Source: Yersinia pekkanenii (GTDB taxonomy: Bacteria; Pseudomonadota; Gammaproteobacteria; Enterobacterales; Enterobacteriaceae). From it: a DNA stretch of 64,000 nt. The position numbers were made by a program, and so were the translations under genes. The stretch spans positions 1 to 64,000 of the forward strand of contig NZ_CQAZ01000005.1 of assembly GCF_001152565.1 (NCBI RefSeq), written 5' to 3'. The notes under the pieces were generated by a model, which did no database searches, had not been told where the DNA came from, and saw nothing but the letters and a program-made list of their open reading frames with translations. This document shows positions 24,276 to 34,614 of this stretch, in pieces. Within the stretch, counting starts at the first letter, position 1. The number at the start of each line of letters is the position of its first letter.

Positions 24276-24291
24276 GTGATGACAGTCACTT
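24276..24291 (-). promoter_or_regulatory. Promoter-proximal CRP site of udp
   Basis: CGTGATGACAGTCACT matches the CRP consensus TGTGA-N6-TCACA at eight of ten positions. It is centred about 86 bp upstream of the udp start and about 41 bp upstream of an AT-rich -10 region, which fits class II activation. Confidence 0.7.
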
Positions 24292-24327
24292 TGATAAAAG
24301 AAATGAGTTATACGAATACATTTTAAA

Positions 24328-24343
24328 TGTGAATCAAGTCACA
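24328..24343 (-). promoter_or_regulatory. Promoter-distal CRP site of udp (perfect consensus)
   Basis: TGTGAATCAAGTCACA is a perfect TGTGA-N6-TCACA site. Its centre is exactly 52 bp from the proximal site, the spacing that lets CytR bind between two CRP dimers in deo/udp-type promoters. Confidence 0.85.
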
Positions 24344-24629
24344 ACTTAAAGCAATTAAGGCTATTTTTTAAACAAATGCGGTGCTGAGTAGCAATGACTC
24401 TCTCCGTAAACAGAGATGATAGACCAATATCTGTCCATCGTTTGCCGCTATCAACTATCAGTCTGACTTATCAAATTCACAATGTGTATCAGCAAAACAA
24501 TAATTACAGAAAAACCTGATCTCATTAATCTCAAAGATTACCTATAGTTAAACTCGGCAACAGCAAAAATCAGAGGGTAATTGGCCATTCAACCCGGTAA
24601 TTCTTTCTTCATATCGCAAGGAGACCACA

Positions 24630-25484
24630 GTGAAAACTGATCAACTTATAACTCTCAAGCAGGCGGCAGGCGGTTTCACTCCTGCGGTTGATCCACTGGC
24701 CTCGACGACCCACCATACCGATCAACAAGGTATTCAGTGCGGAGAAACCACGATCCCTTCTCAGGGGGATGAATTACCCGCTTATATTGCCAAACCAGCC
24801 CAACACGCGGGGCCGTATCCGGTGGTCATTGTCGTGCAAGAAATCTTTGGTGTGCATGAACACATTCAGGATATCTGCCGCAGACTGGCGAAACAGGGGT
24901 ATCTGGCAATCGCACCGGAGTTGTATTTCCGTCAGGGTGATGCCAAAGAATATGATGATATCAATGCGTTAGTGAAAAATCTGGTGAACAAAGTACCTGA
25001 CCGTCAGGTTATGGTCGATCTTGATCATGCCGCGCATTGGGCATTCCGTCATGGTGGGGACGCCAGTAAACTGGCAATTACTGGTTTTTGCTGGGGTGGG
25101 CGGATTGCATGGCTGTATGCCGCCCATAATCCACAGTTAAAAGCAGCGGTGGCTTGGTACGGCAAACTGGTAGGTGAAAAAACATTACTGTTACCGAAAT
25201 ATCCGGTTGATGTTGCGGTCGATCTCTGCGCTCCAGTACTAGGGCTGTATGGCGGTAAAGACGGTAGTATCACGCAAGAACATATCGATACCATGCGCCA
25301 GGCGTTACGCGCAGCAAATGCCGATGCAGAAATCATTGTTTATCCGGATGCAGGGCATGCATTTAATGCTGACTACCGCCCAAGTTATCATGCGGAGTCT
25401 GCGTTGGATGGCTGGCAGCGGATGCTTAACTGGTTTGCTCAGCATGGGATCGCCGCCAATCCGGTAACGGAAGAAGATACATAA
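24630..25484 (+). CDS. ysgA: Dienelactone hydrolase family protein
   Basis: A 284-residue alpha/beta hydrolase of the dienelactone hydrolase (carboxymethylenebutenolidase) family, at the position of E. coli ysgA. The nucleophile is cysteine in GFCWGGRIAWLY (about 151-162), with Asp in GLYGGKDGSI (about 206) and His in YPDAGHAFNADYRP (about 237-250) completing the Cys-Asp-His triad. There is no signal peptide, so it is likely cytoplasmic; the natural substrate is unknown. The start codon is GTG at 24630 behind AAGGAG. It is divergent from udp and convergent with metE. Confidence 0.9.
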   Translation: MKTDQLITLKQAAGGFTPAVDPLASTTHHTDQQGIQCGETTIPSQGDELPAYIAKPAQHAGPYPVVIVVQEIFGVHEHIQDICRRLAKQGYLAIAPELYFRQGDAKEYDDINALVKNLVNKVPDRQVMVDLDHAAHWAFRHGGDASKLAITGFCWGGRIAWLYAAHNPQLKAAVAWYGKLVGEKTLLLPKYPVDVAVDLCAPVLGLYGGKDGSITQEHIDTMRQALRAANADAEIIVYPDAGHAFNADYRPSYHAESALDGWQRMLNWFAQHGIAANPVTEEDT

Positions 25485-25490
25485 CAGACA

Positions 25491-25514
25491 TAAAAAAGGG
25501 CGCAAAATGCGCCC
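25491..25514 (-). terminator. Terminator between metE and ysgA (metE direction)
   Basis: GGGCGCA (25498-25504) pairs with TGCGCCC (25508-25514). On the bottom strand six T follow (25492-25497), so it terminates metE. A is on the top strand at that position, so it is a weak terminator for ysgA. Confidence 0.85.
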
Positions 25515-25560
25515 AACGTCTCACAATATAAGGTAAAGAATACAGCGACAGAGTAAACCG

Positions 25561-27840
25561 CTATTCAATCTGTTCTTCACGCAGACGTTGCGCTGCCAGG
25601 ACCATGTTTGCCAGTGCCTGACGGGTTTCCGGCCAGCCACGGGTTTTCAAACCACAGTCAGGGTTAACCCACAAACGTTCTGCCGGGATGCGCTGCGCGG
25701 CTTTACGTAACAAAGCTTCAATCCATTCTACACTTGGCACATTCGGTGAGTGAATATCATAAACGCCGGGGCCAATTTCATTCGGATAAGCGAAATCTTC
25801 AAATGATTCCAACAGCTCCATATCTGAGCGAGAAGTTTCGATGGTAATCACATCAGCATCCAGCGCAGCAATGGAATCCATGATGTCATTGAACTCGCAA
25901 TAACACATATGGGTGTGGATTTGTGTATCGTTTTGCGCAATCGCCGCATTCAGTTTAAAGGCATCGACTGCCCATTGCAGATAGGCTTGCCAATCAGCGC
26001 GACGCAGAGGTAAGCCTTCACGTAAGGCAGGCTCATCAATCTGGATGATGCCAATACCGGCTTTTTCCAGATCTTCTACTTCGTCACGCAGTGCCAGAGC
26101 AATTTGTTTGGCAATGGTTTCACGGCTGACATCCTCGCGCGGGAACGACCAGCAGAGGATAGTGACCGGGCCGGTCAACATGCCTTTTACTGGTTTGTCC
26201 GTCAGGGATTGGGCATATTTGGCCCATTCAACCGTAATCGCTGCTGGGCGGCTGATATCACCAATAATGACTGGCGGTTTGACGCAGCGTGAACCATAGC
26301 TTTGTACCCACCCATTTTGGGTAAAGACAAAACCATCCAGATGCTCGCCAAAATATTCAACCATATCATTACGTTCAGCTTCACCATGAACCAGCACGTC
26401 CAGACCTAGACGCTCCTGCTCTGCAATAGCTTGCTTGATATGCTCGCTGATACCGATACGGTAGTTTTTTCCGTCTAAACGACCTTGTTTGAAGTCCAGA
26501 CGTAGGCCACGGATTTCAGTAGTTTGCGGGAATGAACCAATAGTCGTCGTCGGCCAGGCAGGTAAGTTAAAACGTTTACGCTGAGTGGTTGCCCGCGCTT
26601 CATAAGGCAATTGACGTTCAATATCTTGCGCAGTAATTGCCGCCAGACGTTGTGCAACTTGCGCATTATGTACACGGCTGGAAGCACGACGGGCACGGAT
26701 CGGTGCACTGTATGCTGCCAGTTCAGCCAGTTTGGCTTCACTCGGTGCATTCAACGCTTGTGTTAACAAAGCCAGTTCAGCACATTTTTGCAGTGCAAAA
26801 GCAAACCAGCTCTTCACTTCTGCATCAAGGCGTGTTTCTTCACTTAAATCAATTGGACTATGTAATAAGGAACAAGAGCTGCCAAGCCACAACGGGCGGC
26901 TATTAACCTGCGGTTGCAAGCGTTCGAACCAGTGACTCAGATCAGCACGCCATACGTTACGGCCATTGATAACACCCAGTGATAACAGCCACTCTTTTGG
27001 TAGTTTTGCATTGAGATCAGCAATATCATCCTGACCCGCAACCACATCGACATGCAGACCTTGCACTGGCAGTGCACGGACAGTGTCGAGGTTATGGCCG
27101 ATGCTGTCGAAATAGGTGGTCAGCAATAATTTGACCTGACCTTGCAGCGCCTGGTAGGCCGGTTGGAAAGCTGCCAGCCACTCTGGTGGTAACTCCAGTA
27201 CCAATGCCGGCTCGTCAATTTGTACCCACTCGATACCGCGTTTCGCCAGCTTAGCCAACACTTGCTGGTAAACCGGTAGAATATCTTTCAGTAAGGAGAG
27301 GCGGTCGAACGGCTCACCCTTAACTTTACCCAGCCACAGATAAGTAACCGGGCCAAGCAGTACCGGCTTGATTTTATGGCCCAACGCCAGCGCTTCGTCT
27401 ACTTCATCCAGTAATTGAGTCCAGCCCAGTTTGAACTGCTGGCCTTGTTGGAACTCTGGCACCATGTAGTGATAGTTGGTATTAAACCATTTGGTCATTT
27501 CTGCCGCCGCCGCCGGTTTACCGGTTGGAGCACGGCCACGGCCAATACGGAAGAGGGTATCCAAATCGATAGAACCATCAGCATTTTGATGGCGCTCAGG
27601 GATGTTACCTAGCAGTAAACTGGTGGTCAGTACATGGTCATACCATGCAAAGTCACCGACTGGCAGTAAGTCAATGCCAGCTTGCTGTTGCTGTTGCCAA
27701 TGGCGGGCGCGCAATTCACGACCCACATTGAGCAATTCCTCTTGCGTGGAGTTGCCTGCCCAGTAACTTTCTTGTGCTTTTTTCAGTTCACGTTTCAGAC
27801 CTACACGCGGAAAACCCAGTGTGTGATTTAAAATTGTCAT
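25561..27840 (-). CDS. metE: Cobalamin-independent methionine synthase
   Basis: MetE transfers a methyl group from 5-methyltetrahydropteroyl-triglutamate to homocysteine, the last step of methionine synthesis. It is a double TIM-barrel zinc enzyme. The zinc ligands are recognisable in [11 protein letters not shown] (His and Cys) and [12 protein letters not shown] (Cys), with a Glu between them ([10 protein letters not shown]). I take the ATG at 27840 ([14 protein letters not shown]); ATGs at 27846 and 27855 extend it by two and five residues. The upstream neighbour is the divergent regulator gene metR, the E. coli arrangement. Confidence 0.97.
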   Translation of the reverse strand: MTILNHTLGFPRVGLKRELKKAQESYWAGNSTQEELLNVGRELRARHWQQQQQAGIDLLPVGDFAWYDHVLTTSLLLGNIPERHQNADGSIDLDTLFRIGRGRAPTGKPAAAAEMTKWFNTNYHYMVPEFQQGQQFKLGWTQLLDEVDEALALGHKIKPVLLGPVTYLWLGKVKGEPFDRLSLLKDILPVYQQVLAKLAKRGIEWVQIDEPALVLELPPEWLAAFQPAYQALQGQVKLLLTTYFDSIGHNLDTVRALPVQGLHVDVVAGQDDIADLNAKLPKEWLLSLGVINGRNVWRADLSHWFERLQPQVNSRPLWLGSSCSLLHSPIDLSEETRLDAEVKSWFAFALQKCAELALLTQALNAPSEAKLAELAAYSAPIRARRASSRVHNAQVAQRLAAITAQDIERQLPYEARATTQRKRFNLPAWPTTTIGSFPQTTEIRGLRLDFKQGRLDGKNYRIGISEHIKQAIAEQERLGLDVLVHGEAERNDMVEYFGEHLDGFVFTQNGWVQSYGSRCVKPPVIIGDISRPAAITVEWAKYAQSLTDKPVKGMLTGPVTILCWSFPREDVSRETIAKQIALALRDEVEDLEKAGIGIIQIDEPALREGLPLRRADWQAYLQWAVDAFKLNAAIAQNDTQIHTHMCYCEFNDIMDSIAALDADVITIETSRSDMELLESFEDFAYPNEIGPGVYDIHSPNVPSVEWIEALLRKAAQRIPAERLWVNPDCGLKTRGWPETRQALANMVLAAQRLREEQIE

Positions 27841-27945
27841 CGTCATATTTCCCATTTAGCCATCCAGATGTTTACACATCCATAATCCGCAGGTACTGTA
27901 TATTCCACAAGCGCATTTTGTTCACTGTCACTGTGAAGGACTCTC
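27841..27945. promoter_or_regulatory. metE-metR divergent control region
   Basis: About 100 bp separates the two starts. A palindrome, TTCAC-N7-GTGAA at 27921-27937, sits right before metR. AT-rich degenerate 8-mers near 27862-27885 (CCAGATGT, ACATCCAT) weakly resemble Met boxes. By analogy with E. coli, MetR activates metE and MetJ represses, but I cannot assign individual operators with certainty. Confidence 0.45.
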
Positions 27946-28899
27946 ATGATCGAACTGAAACACTTACGCACCCTGCAAGCTTTGCGTAATACCGGCTCAC
28001 TGGCTGCGGCGGCGACACAACTTCATCAGACCCAATCGGCCTTGTCCCATCAATTCAGCGATCTGGAGCAACGTCTGGGATTTCGTCTGTTTGTACGTAA
28101 AAGCCAGCCGCTGCGTTTCACCACCCAGGGTGAGATCTTGTTGCAACTGGCAGAGCAAGTGCTGCCACAGATCAAACAGGCACTCCAAACTTGTAACGAG
28201 CCGCACCAAACCGCGCTGCGCATCGCAATTGAGTGCCATAGCTGTATTCAGTGGCTGACACCGGCGTTGGATAGTTTCCACCAAAGTTGGCCGCAAGTGG
28301 CGATGGACTTCCGATCAGGCGTAACTTTCGATCCACAACCTGCGTTGCAGCAAGGGGAGCTGGATCTGGTTCTGACATCAGATATTCTGCCGCGCAGTGG
28401 TTTGCACTATTCGCCAATGTTTGATTTTGAGGTGCGTTTAGTCCTGGCACCGGACCACCCATTGGCGAATAAAGCCCGTATCGAACCAGAAGATTTAGCA
28501 CCAGAAGTATTGATGATTTACCCGGTTCAGCGGCAGCGGTTAGATATCTGGCGGCATTTCCTGCAACCGGCGGGCATTACTCCGCAGTTGAAAAACGTGG
28601 ATAATACTTTGCTGCTTATTCAAATGGTGTCAGCAAGAATGGGGATCGCTGCCCTGCCACACTGGGTGGTGGAGAGTTTTGAACGTCAGGGATTGGTGGT
28701 GACGAAAACACTGGGAAAGGGTTTATGGAGCCGGTTATACGCCGCAGTCCGTGATGGAGAACAGCGTCAACCGGTCACTGAGGCTTTTATTCGTTCGGCC
28801 CGGCAGCACGCCTGCGAGAGTCTGCCGTTTGTAAAGAATGCGGAGCGATCCAACGCCGGTGTACCCATAACGAAGCCATTATCACCGTCGCTCCAATGA
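27946..28899 (+). CDS. metR: LysR-type transcriptional regulator MetR
   Basis: MetR is the homocysteine-responsive LysR-family activator of metE and other methionine genes. The N-terminal winged helix-turn-helix ([36 protein letters not shown] pattern, about 1-60) and a C-terminal effector-binding domain (about 90-290) are complete. The 317 residues equal E. coli MetR. Its last 113 bp overlap the 3' end of yigM on the opposite strand. Confidence 0.96.
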   Translation: MIELKHLRTLQALRNTGSLAAAATQLHQTQSALSHQFSDLEQRLGFRLFVRKSQPLRFTTQGEILLQLAEQVLPQIKQALQTCNEPHQTALRIAIECHSCIQWLTPALDSFHQSWPQVAMDFRSGVTFDPQPALQQGELDLVLTSDILPRSGLHYSPMFDFEVRLVLAPDHPLANKARIEPEDLAPEVLMIYPVQRQRLDIWRHFLQPAGITPQLKNVDNTLLLIQMVSARMGIAALPHWVVESFERQGLVVTKTLGKGLWSRLYAAVRDGEQRQPVTEAFIRSARQHACESLPFVKNAERSNAGVPITKPLSPSLQ

Positions 28900-29686
28900 T
28901 AAAGCTGGGCCAATGGGGCTTTTCTTGCCAAAGAGCCAGATTCACCAGTAACCCAGCCGGCACATGCACGTTATTCATAATACCCAAGGTACCGGCATCA
29001 ACTTGTGTCGCGCCATAGTTCCACATAAAGTAGCCCAATGCCGAGGCACCGATACCAAGCCAGACCAGCACGCCCCATTGCAATGATGTGGTAGGCAATT
29101 TTTGTGGGTTACCGAAGGCAAACCAGGCGATGACAGCGACGACCAAAGCGCCGACATAAAACCATGAAAATGCCACATGCTGCGGGATCGGATGGACTTC
29201 CATTAGCCGCTTATAACCCACTTGCCCAATGGCAAAGCAGATATTTGCCGCCTGTACCAGCAGCAATCCCCACCAAAAGTGTTCGCTCAGGTGGTCATAG
29301 CGAATAATGCCCGCCCCCAATACCGCCAGTAATGCGCTTAAGGCATAGCTCCAACGCAGGCGCTGGCGTCGCAGCACATCATAGATCAAAGTGACATACA
29401 GCGGGGTCATCACGGTGAACAGCAAAAATTCCGGTACGGTCAGGTAGAGATACGCACGGAAGCTGAACAAGTACATGATACCTAACTGGATTGCCCCCAC
29501 AGCCATATACAGCAGGATCACCCGCCAGTTGATGTTTCGCCAGCGCAGGAACGGTAAAAAGACCAACGCGGCCAGCCCGACGCGCATCAGCACAGAGAAC
29601 CAACTATCCACCTGCCCTGCCAAATATTCGCCAATCAGGCTAAAAGAAAATGCCCATAAGATGGTGGTAACAACCAGTAGCAACAC
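28787..29686 (-). CDS. yigM: Biotin transporter YigM (EamA family)
   Basis: A ten-helix inner-membrane carrier of the drug/metabolite (EamA) superfamily, orthologous to E. coli YigM, a biotin importer. Matches to the E. coli sequence I know include [23 protein letters not shown] and [35 protein letters not shown] place the start at GTG 29686, which aligns with the E. coli N-terminus and gives 299 residues, the same length. An upstream TTG at 29719 is open but less convincing. Its 3' end is antisense to metR. Confidence 0.9.
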   Translation of the reverse strand: MLLLVVTTILWAFSFSLIGEYLAGQVDSWFSVLMRVGLAALVFLPFLRWRNINWRVILLYMAVGAIQLGIMYLFSFRAYLYLTVPEFLLFTVMTPLYVTLIYDVLRRQRLRWSYALSALLAVLGAGIIRYDHLSEHFWWGLLLVQAANICFAIGQVGYKRLMEVHPIPQHVAFSWFYVGALVVAVIAWFAFGNPQKLPTTSLQWGVLVWLGIGASALGYFMWNYGATQVDAGTLGIMNNVHVPAGLLVNLALWQEKPHWPSFIIGATVIMASLWVHRRWIAPHSLQTADSRRRAAGPNE

Positions 29687-29840
29687 GATAAATTGACTTA
29701 TTGAGATGATAAAGTGCAATTGTAGCGGAAGTGGAACACAAGTTTTACACGAACCCGGTTTACATCTGCTTATATTTAACCCATTTGAGCGATTTTTATC
29801 TCTGGCACTGCCCCAAATGATTTATTGAGCCGCTCGGTAG

Positions 29841-30797
29841 TTACATTCCCGCCCCGATAATCGTCAGGATCAGCGGCGTGGTAACGGCGGCCAGCACCGT
29901 AGACATCACCAAGCTGGCAGCCGCAGGGCCGGTCAGCACATTAAACTGACGTGACATCAGATAAACATTCACACCAGTTGCCATCGATCCCAGTAATACC
30001 ACCACTTGGGTTTCCAGCGCTGGCAAGCCCATCGCCCATGCCAGTACCCAAATCACCATTGGCTGCACAATCAATTTGAGAAAACAGATCGCGCTGCTAA
30101 TTTGCCAGCCTTCGGTCACGCGGTATTCCGCCAACCCCATCCCTAATACGATCAGTGACAGCGGCGGAGCTACCTGACCCAGCATCGTTACCGGTTGGTC
30201 GATAAACTGCGGCAATTGCAAACCGGTCAGGCTGAATAATGTGCCGGAAATAATACCGATAATCAGTGGGTTGGTCAGTACGCTGCGGGCCGTTTTCACA
30301 AAGCCTGCCATTGTTGGTGAACCATTGCGCGCCCATTCCACCGAAATCGTCACCAATGTCCACAAAATCAGGCCGTTAAACACCAAGACCAATGCCACCG
30401 CCGGGATAGATTTTTCCCCCAGCATAATAGTGGCGATCGGCAGCCCTAACATGACGTTGTTGGAAAAAATCCCACCGAGGGCAAATACTGAACCGGACAC
30501 ACCATCCAGATGAAATACTCGGTTGGCAATAATCCGCCCAATAACAAACACCACCAGGCAACTGCCAAAAAAGGCAATCAACAAACGGGCGTCAACTGCT
30601 GGGCGCGTTGAGAAATCACACATCATGCGGAACAACATAGCAGGCAACGCGAGGGAGAAAACAAAGCGGGTCAGACCATCGGTAATGGTAGACGGCCATT
30701 GACCAAATCGCACCAAGCAGTAACCCAGCGCGAGTAGAACAAACAACGGTGAAGATAAGACAATCTGGTGCCAGAGCGAAATAACAAAAACGGGCAT
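29841..30797 (-). CDS. Auxin efflux carrier (AEC) family transporter
   Basis: A 318-residue inner-membrane permease of the AEC family, which includes malonate carrier-like and uncharacterised organic-acid transporters. About ten hydrophobic spans are seen. The two five-helix halves each end in family-typical segments, FVFSLALPAMLFRMM in the first and PPLSLIVLGMGLAEY plus a MATGVNVYLMSRQF segment in the second. The substrate is not inferable. It sits between yigM and ugpQ, at the join of two blocks that are far apart in E. coli. No partner gene is adjacent. Confidence 0.85.
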   Translation of the reverse strand: MPVFVISLWHQIVLSSPLFVLLALGYCLVRFGQWPSTITDGLTRFVFSLALPAMLFRMMCDFSTRPAVDARLLIAFFGSCLVVFVIGRIIANRVFHLDGVSGSVFALGGIFSNNVMLGLPIATIMLGEKSIPAVALVLVFNGLILWTLVTISVEWARNGSPTMAGFVKTARSVLTNPLIIGIISGTLFSLTGLQLPQFIDQPVTMLGQVAPPLSLIVLGMGLAEYRVTEGWQISSAICFLKLIVQPMVIWVLAWAMGLPALETQVVVLLGSMATGVNVYLMSRQFNVLTGPAAASLVMSTVLAAVTTPLILTIIGAGM

Positions 30798-30893
30798 GGT
30801 TCACTTCCTGTCAAACCGGGCCAGGTCAGCCCGAAAAGGTAAGAATGGCTGACCTGTTTATTATGGCGGGCAGGAATAACTTATAGGATGAGG

Positions 30894-31643
30894 TCAGCAG
30901 CCGATAAAGTCCGTACCAATCAAATCTATACGGTCAGTACAGATACAGTCAACGCCCCAATTTAACAATTCCTGCGCACGAGCCGGTTGATTCACGGTAT
31001 AGGCCAAAAGACGTAACCCAGCCGCTTTGAGTAACGCCACCCGCTCTGTTGTCAGTTGTTTATGATTAATATGCAAAGAAACACAATCCAACTGACGGGT
31101 GAGTGCCGGCCAGTTGTCGTCCCATTTATCCAGCAGCAAGCCTCGGGGTAACTCAGGTGCCGCAAGCTGTGCCGCTGCCAGTGCCTCAATCGAAAATGAC
31201 GACAACAAGGGTGGGATCGCCTGATCTTGCCACAATAGGCGCGCCGCCAAAGCAATGGCCCGACCGGTAGGAATTTCAACACCGGTGGTCGGTTTAATTT
31301 CAATATTAGCCGCCATGCCGTGCTGAATACAGCGGGCAGCTACCTCCGAGAGCAGAGGCAAGCGCTCCCCCTGAAATGTGGGGCTGTACCAATCACCTGC
31401 ATCCAACTGAATCAGCTTTTCCCAGGGTAAATCTCCGGCCACACCCCAGCCATTGCTGGTTCGCTCCAGTGTGTCGTCATGCAGGAGAAATATCTGGCCG
31501 TCTTGCGATAATTTGGCATCAAACTCAATCATCTTGTGGCCATGGCGAGCACCGACATCGATGGCGACCAAGGTATTTTCCGGCGCAAGTGAACCGCCAC
31601 CGCGATGGGCAACAATCGAAGGATAAGGCCAGTCTTTAGTCAT
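30894..31643 (-). CDS. ugpQ: Glycerophosphodiester phosphodiesterase UgpQ
   Basis: UgpQ hydrolyses imported glycerophosphodiesters to glycerol-3-phosphate and an alcohol in the cytoplasm. The GDPD catalytic motifs are [13 protein letters not shown] (His and Arg, about 12-24) and [23 protein letters not shown] (Glu/Asp and the second His, about 38-60). No signal peptide is present, as expected for UgpQ rather than periplasmic GlpQ. The 249 residues are typical. The start overlaps the ugpC stop by 4 bp, so it is the last gene of the ugp operon. Confidence 0.95.
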   Translation of the reverse strand: MTKDWPYPSIVAHRGGGSLAPENTLVAIDVGARHGHKMIEFDAKLSQDGQIFLLHDDTLERTSNGWGVAGDLPWEKLIQLDAGDWYSPTFQGERLPLLSEVAARCIQHGMAANIEIKPTTGVEIPTGRAIALAARLLWQDQAIPPLLSSFSIEALAAAQLAAPELPRGLLLDKWDDNWPALTRQLDCVSLHINHKQLTTERVALLKAAGLRLLAYTVNQPARAQELLNWGVDCICTDRIDLIGTDFIGC

Positions 31644-32713
31644 AATTCCATCCGTAGTCCGCTATCTGAATCAAAAAAGTGCAGCGCTGTTGGCGGTAAG
31701 TATAAATGCAGTGTACTGCCCGCAGCAGGCATTTCCTCGTGGGATAAACGCGCAATAACACTCTGCCCGCCCCATAGACCGTGCGCCAGATTATCCGCGC
31801 CTAACAATTCTAGGTTCAATAACACCATCGGCACCCCCTGTGCTGAGGTTGTTTGTTGAATATGCTCCGGGCGGATCCCCAGGGTCAAGCGGCGATCAGC
31901 CCATTGTGGCCGTGGAACGTCCAGCGGCAAAATCAGCCCATCAGATAAAATAAATGACCGCCCATCCGGGCTAACGGTTCCGGCTAACAGATTCATGGCG
32001 GGAGAGCCGATAAAACTGGCGACAAACAGTGATGCAGGCCGTTGATACACATCACTTGGCGTACCAATTTGCTCCGCCACACCTTTGTTCATCACGATCA
32101 CCCGTTGTGCCAGTGTCATCGCCTCAACCTGATCATGCGTAACATACAAGCTGGTGGTTTTTAGCCGGCGGTGCAATTGTTGCAGTTCAAGGCGCATCTG
32201 TACCCGTAACTTAGCATCCAGATTGGAAAGTGGCTCATCGAACAGGAAAACCGCGGGTTCACGCACAATGGCGCGCCCCATCGCCACCCTTTGCCGCTGG
32301 CCACCGGAGAGCTCACGCGGCTTGCGTTTGAGCAGTGGTTGCAGTTCCAGAATACGCGCAGCTTCATCGACTCGTTGACGGATCTGCTCTTTGCCAAAAC
32401 CACGGATTTTCAGGCCATAGGCCATGTTGTCAAACACACTCATGTGGGGATACAGCGCGTAGTTCTGAAAGACCATGGCGATGCCGCGGTCTTTAGGCTC
32501 CAGATCCGTTACCCGCTGGTTATCAATATAGATATCCCCGCTGGTAGTGCGCTCTAGCCCCGCAACCATACGCAGTAGTGTCGATTTACCACAACCAGAG
32601 GGGCCAACCATGACGATGAATTCGCCATCAGCGACATCTAAATCAATGTGTTTAATCACCGGCGTCACGCCGTCATAAGATTTGGTTACTGCCTGAAGCT
32701 TTAAACATGCCAT
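31640..32713 (-). CDS. ugpC: sn-glycerol-3-phosphate ABC importer ATP-binding protein UgpC
   Basis: UgpC is the ATPase of the Ugp importer. It has Walker [10 protein letters not shown] (about 37-45), Q-loop [11 protein letters not shown], signature [14 protein letters not shown] (about 135-148) and Walker B VFLFDEP (about 155). The C-terminal OB-like regulatory domain (about 240-357) marks it as the MalK/UgpC subfamily. The length of 357 is close to E. coli UgpC (356). It starts 6 bp after ugpE. Confidence 0.95.
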   Translation of the reverse strand: MACLKLQAVTKSYDGVTPVIKHIDLDVADGEFIVMVGPSGCGKSTLLRMVAGLERTTSGDIYIDNQRVTDLEPKDRGIAMVFQNYALYPHMSVFDNMAYGLKIRGFGKEQIRQRVDEAARILELQPLLKRKPRELSGGQRQRVAMGRAIVREPAVFLFDEPLSNLDAKLRVQMRLELQQLHRRLKTTSLYVTHDQVEAMTLAQRVIVMNKGVAEQIGTPSDVYQRPASLFVASFIGSPAMNLLAGTVSPDGRSFILSDGLILPLDVPRPQWADRRLTLGIRPEHIQQTTSAQGVPMVLLNLELLGADNLAHGLWGGQSVIARLSHEEMPAAGSTLHLYLPPTALHFFDSDSGLRMEL

Positions 32714-32719
32714 ATCAGA

Positions 32720-33565
32720 TTACTTCTCACTGTCTACCAGGCCGCGTACAAACCAACGCTGCATCAGAAGGACCACCGCGACCGGTGGAATTAAAGTTAG
32801 GATCATCGCTGCCATCACCTGATTCCACTGGGTTGGCGCACCCGAGCTAGAAATCATGCTTCTAATCCCCGCTACTGCCGTGCCCATAGAGGCATCGCTG
32901 GTAATCAGGATTGGCCAGAGATATTGGTTCCAGCCATAGATAAAAGTGATAACAAACAGCGCGGCCAAATTAGTTTTTGACAGCGGCAATACGATGTCCC
33001 AGAAAAAGCGCATCGCGCCTGCGCCATCAATTCGCGCCGCTTCCAATAACTCATCCGGCAAGGTCATAAAAAACTGACGGAATAAGAACGTTGCGGTGGC
33101 CGACGCCATCAGTGGCAAGGTCAGACCGGTGTAGCTGTCTAACATATTCAGGTTCGCAATCACCTGAATAGTCGGGAAAATACGCACTTCTACCGGTAGC
33201 ATCAGCGTGAGAAAAATTAGCCAGAAGAATAGATTGCGTAGCGGGAAGCGGAAATAGACGATGGCATAAGCAGACAGCATCGATACCGTGATTTTGCCGA
33301 CGGTAATCGCAAAAGCCATCACAAAACTGTTAAACAGCATTAGCCCGAAGGGTGCGCTGTTATTACCCACGCCGGTGTGCCAAATGTGACTGATGTTCTG
33401 CCACAAATATGGCCCAGGGATCAGGGTCATTGGCACCTGAAACACTTGAGTGTCATCCAGCGAGGCGGCCACAAAAGCCACATACAGCGGGAACAAGATC
33501 AGCAGCACGCCGATAATCAGCATGACATGACAAAAAACATCCAGTCCGCGACGATTCTCAATCAT
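32720..33565 (-). CDS. ugpE: sn-glycerol-3-phosphate ABC importer permease UgpE
   Basis: UgpE is the second transmembrane subunit of the Ugp importer, with six predicted helices. The EAA loop that contacts UgpC is seen as [29 protein letters not shown], beginning near residue 178. Length 281 equals E. coli UgpE. Its start overlaps the ugpA stop by 4 bp (ATGA), which suggests translational coupling for 1:1 permease assembly. Confidence 0.95.
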   Translation of the reverse strand: MIENRRGLDVFCHVMLIIGVLLILFPLYVAFVAASLDDTQVFQVPMTLIPGPYLWQNISHIWHTGVGNNSAPFGLMLFNSFVMAFAITVGKITVSMLSAYAIVYFRFPLRNLFFWLIFLTLMLPVEVRIFPTIQVIANLNMLDSYTGLTLPLMASATATFLFRQFFMTLPDELLEAARIDGAGAMRFFWDIVLPLSKTNLAALFVITFIYGWNQYLWPILITSDASMGTAVAGIRSMISSSGAPTQWNQVMAAMILTLIPPVAVVLLMQRWFVRGLVDSEK

Positions 33566-34449
33566 TGGTAACGCACCTTACGCTCAATAAAGCGGAACTG
33601 GATAACCGTCAAACCAATCACCAGTAACATCAGCACCACCGACTGGGCGGCAGAGCTGGATAAATCCAGTCCGGCAAAACCTTCGCGGTAAATTTTATAA
33701 ATGAGGGTCGTGGTTGCCTGCATCGGGCCACCGCCGGTCGCCGCATCAATAACCGGGAACGTGTCGAAGAAGGCATAGACCAGATTCACCACCAGCAGGA
33801 AGAAGCTAACCGGCGAGATCAGTGGCAATACCAGATTGAAGAAACGGCGTATCGGACCCGCCCCATCAATAGCCGCAGCCTCAACTAATGAGCGAGGAAT
33901 GGATTGTAGTGCGGCCAAAAAGAACAAAAAGTTGTAACTGATTTGCTTCCACACCGAGGCCAGAACCACCAGAAACATCGCCTGCCCACTGTTTTGTGCG
34001 TGATTCCAGTTGTAACCGAGCGTGGCCAGAAAATGGGTTATCAAACCCAGCCCCGGACTAAACAAAAAGATCCACAACACCGCTGCCACCGCAGGGGCCA
34101 CGGCATAAGGCAAAATCATTAATGTTTGATAGATACGGCTGCCACGCACGACATAATCCACCATCGCGGCCAAAAATAACGAAACAATCAGGCCAATGCC
34201 CGCCACCAGCGCACTGAAAATCAGCGTGGTGTAAAACGAGGCTAAATAATATTCATCCTGAAATAGCTGAATAAAATTGTTCAGGCCGACAAATTCGCTG
34301 GAGAGGCCAAATGGATCCAGCATTTGCACTGAGTACCACAGCGCTTCCCCCGCAGGCCATAGGAAGAAAACAGCCGTTATCGCCAGTTGAGGCAATACCA
34401 ACAGGTAAGGTAACCAACTACAGGAGAAACCGGGACGGGAAGATGACAT
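33562..34449 (-). CDS. ugpA: sn-glycerol-3-phosphate ABC importer permease UgpA
   Basis: UgpA is the first permease subunit of the Ugp importer, with six predicted helices. Its EAA loop is [28 protein letters not shown] (from about 192). Length 295 equals E. coli UgpA. It is separated from ugpB by 165 bp, far more than the other junctions of this operon; that spacer holds a palindromic element. Confidence 0.95.
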   Translation of the reverse strand: MSSSRPGFSCSWLPYLLVLPQLAITAVFFLWPAGEALWYSVQMLDPFGLSSEFVGLNNFIQLFQDEYYLASFYTTLIFSALVAGIGLIVSLFLAAMVDYVVRGSRIYQTLMILPYAVAPAVAAVLWIFLFSPGLGLITHFLATLGYNWNHAQNSGQAMFLVVLASVWKQISYNFLFFLAALQSIPRSLVEAAAIDGAGPIRRFFNLVLPLISPVSFFLLVVNLVYAFFDTFPVIDAATGGGPMQATTTLIYKIYREGFAGLDLSSSAAQSVVLMLLVIGLTVIQFRFIERKVRYQ

Positions 34450-34509
34450 AGAATTAACCGTTTATCTAACGTGGTGTTACTTACGACACAATATAACTCG
34501 TTGATTTTC

Positions 34510-34591
34510 CAGTTTGGGTGCGGCCAGCGCACAGGCTCCGTAGCGTGCATATCGTACGTGAGAAGCCCGAGCACTACCCAATCCCAAACTG
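34510..34591. repeat. Imperfect palindromic element in the ugpB-ugpA spacer
   Basis: CAGTTTGGG (34510-34518) is the exact reverse complement of CCCAAACTG (34583-34591). The GC-richer interior has further short complementary stretches (GGCTC at 34534-34538 with GAGC at 34569-34573). The stretch looks like a mobile palindromic repeat, and in ugp mRNA it would fold into a large hairpin between ugpB and ugpA. Confidence 0.6.
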
Positions 34592-34614
34592 ACAAGTAAA
34601 GTAGCCAAATAACG

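Larger units (their letters stand above)
24198..24629. other. udp-ysgA divergent intergenic region (432 bp)
   Basis: It contains no gene. The udp-proximal half holds the tandem CRP sites (24276-24291 and 24328-24343) and an AT-rich -10 candidate on the bottom strand around 24247-24254. Between about 24360 and 24600 I see no clear operator; the ysgA promoter must lie here. AAGGAG at 24618-24623 is the ysgA ribosome binding site. Confidence 0.6.

Noticed and set aside
27860-27886. MetJ operator (Met boxes) in front of metE
   Set aside because: The 8-mers deviate from AGACGTCT at several positions, so they are mentioned only as a weak possibility in the control region entry.
30822-30856. Rho-independent terminator for the ugp operon
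   Set aside because: The 10-bp stem is perfect, but the loop is 15 nt and no T-run follows in the ugp direction; the top strand has TTTATTAT but no gene to end there.
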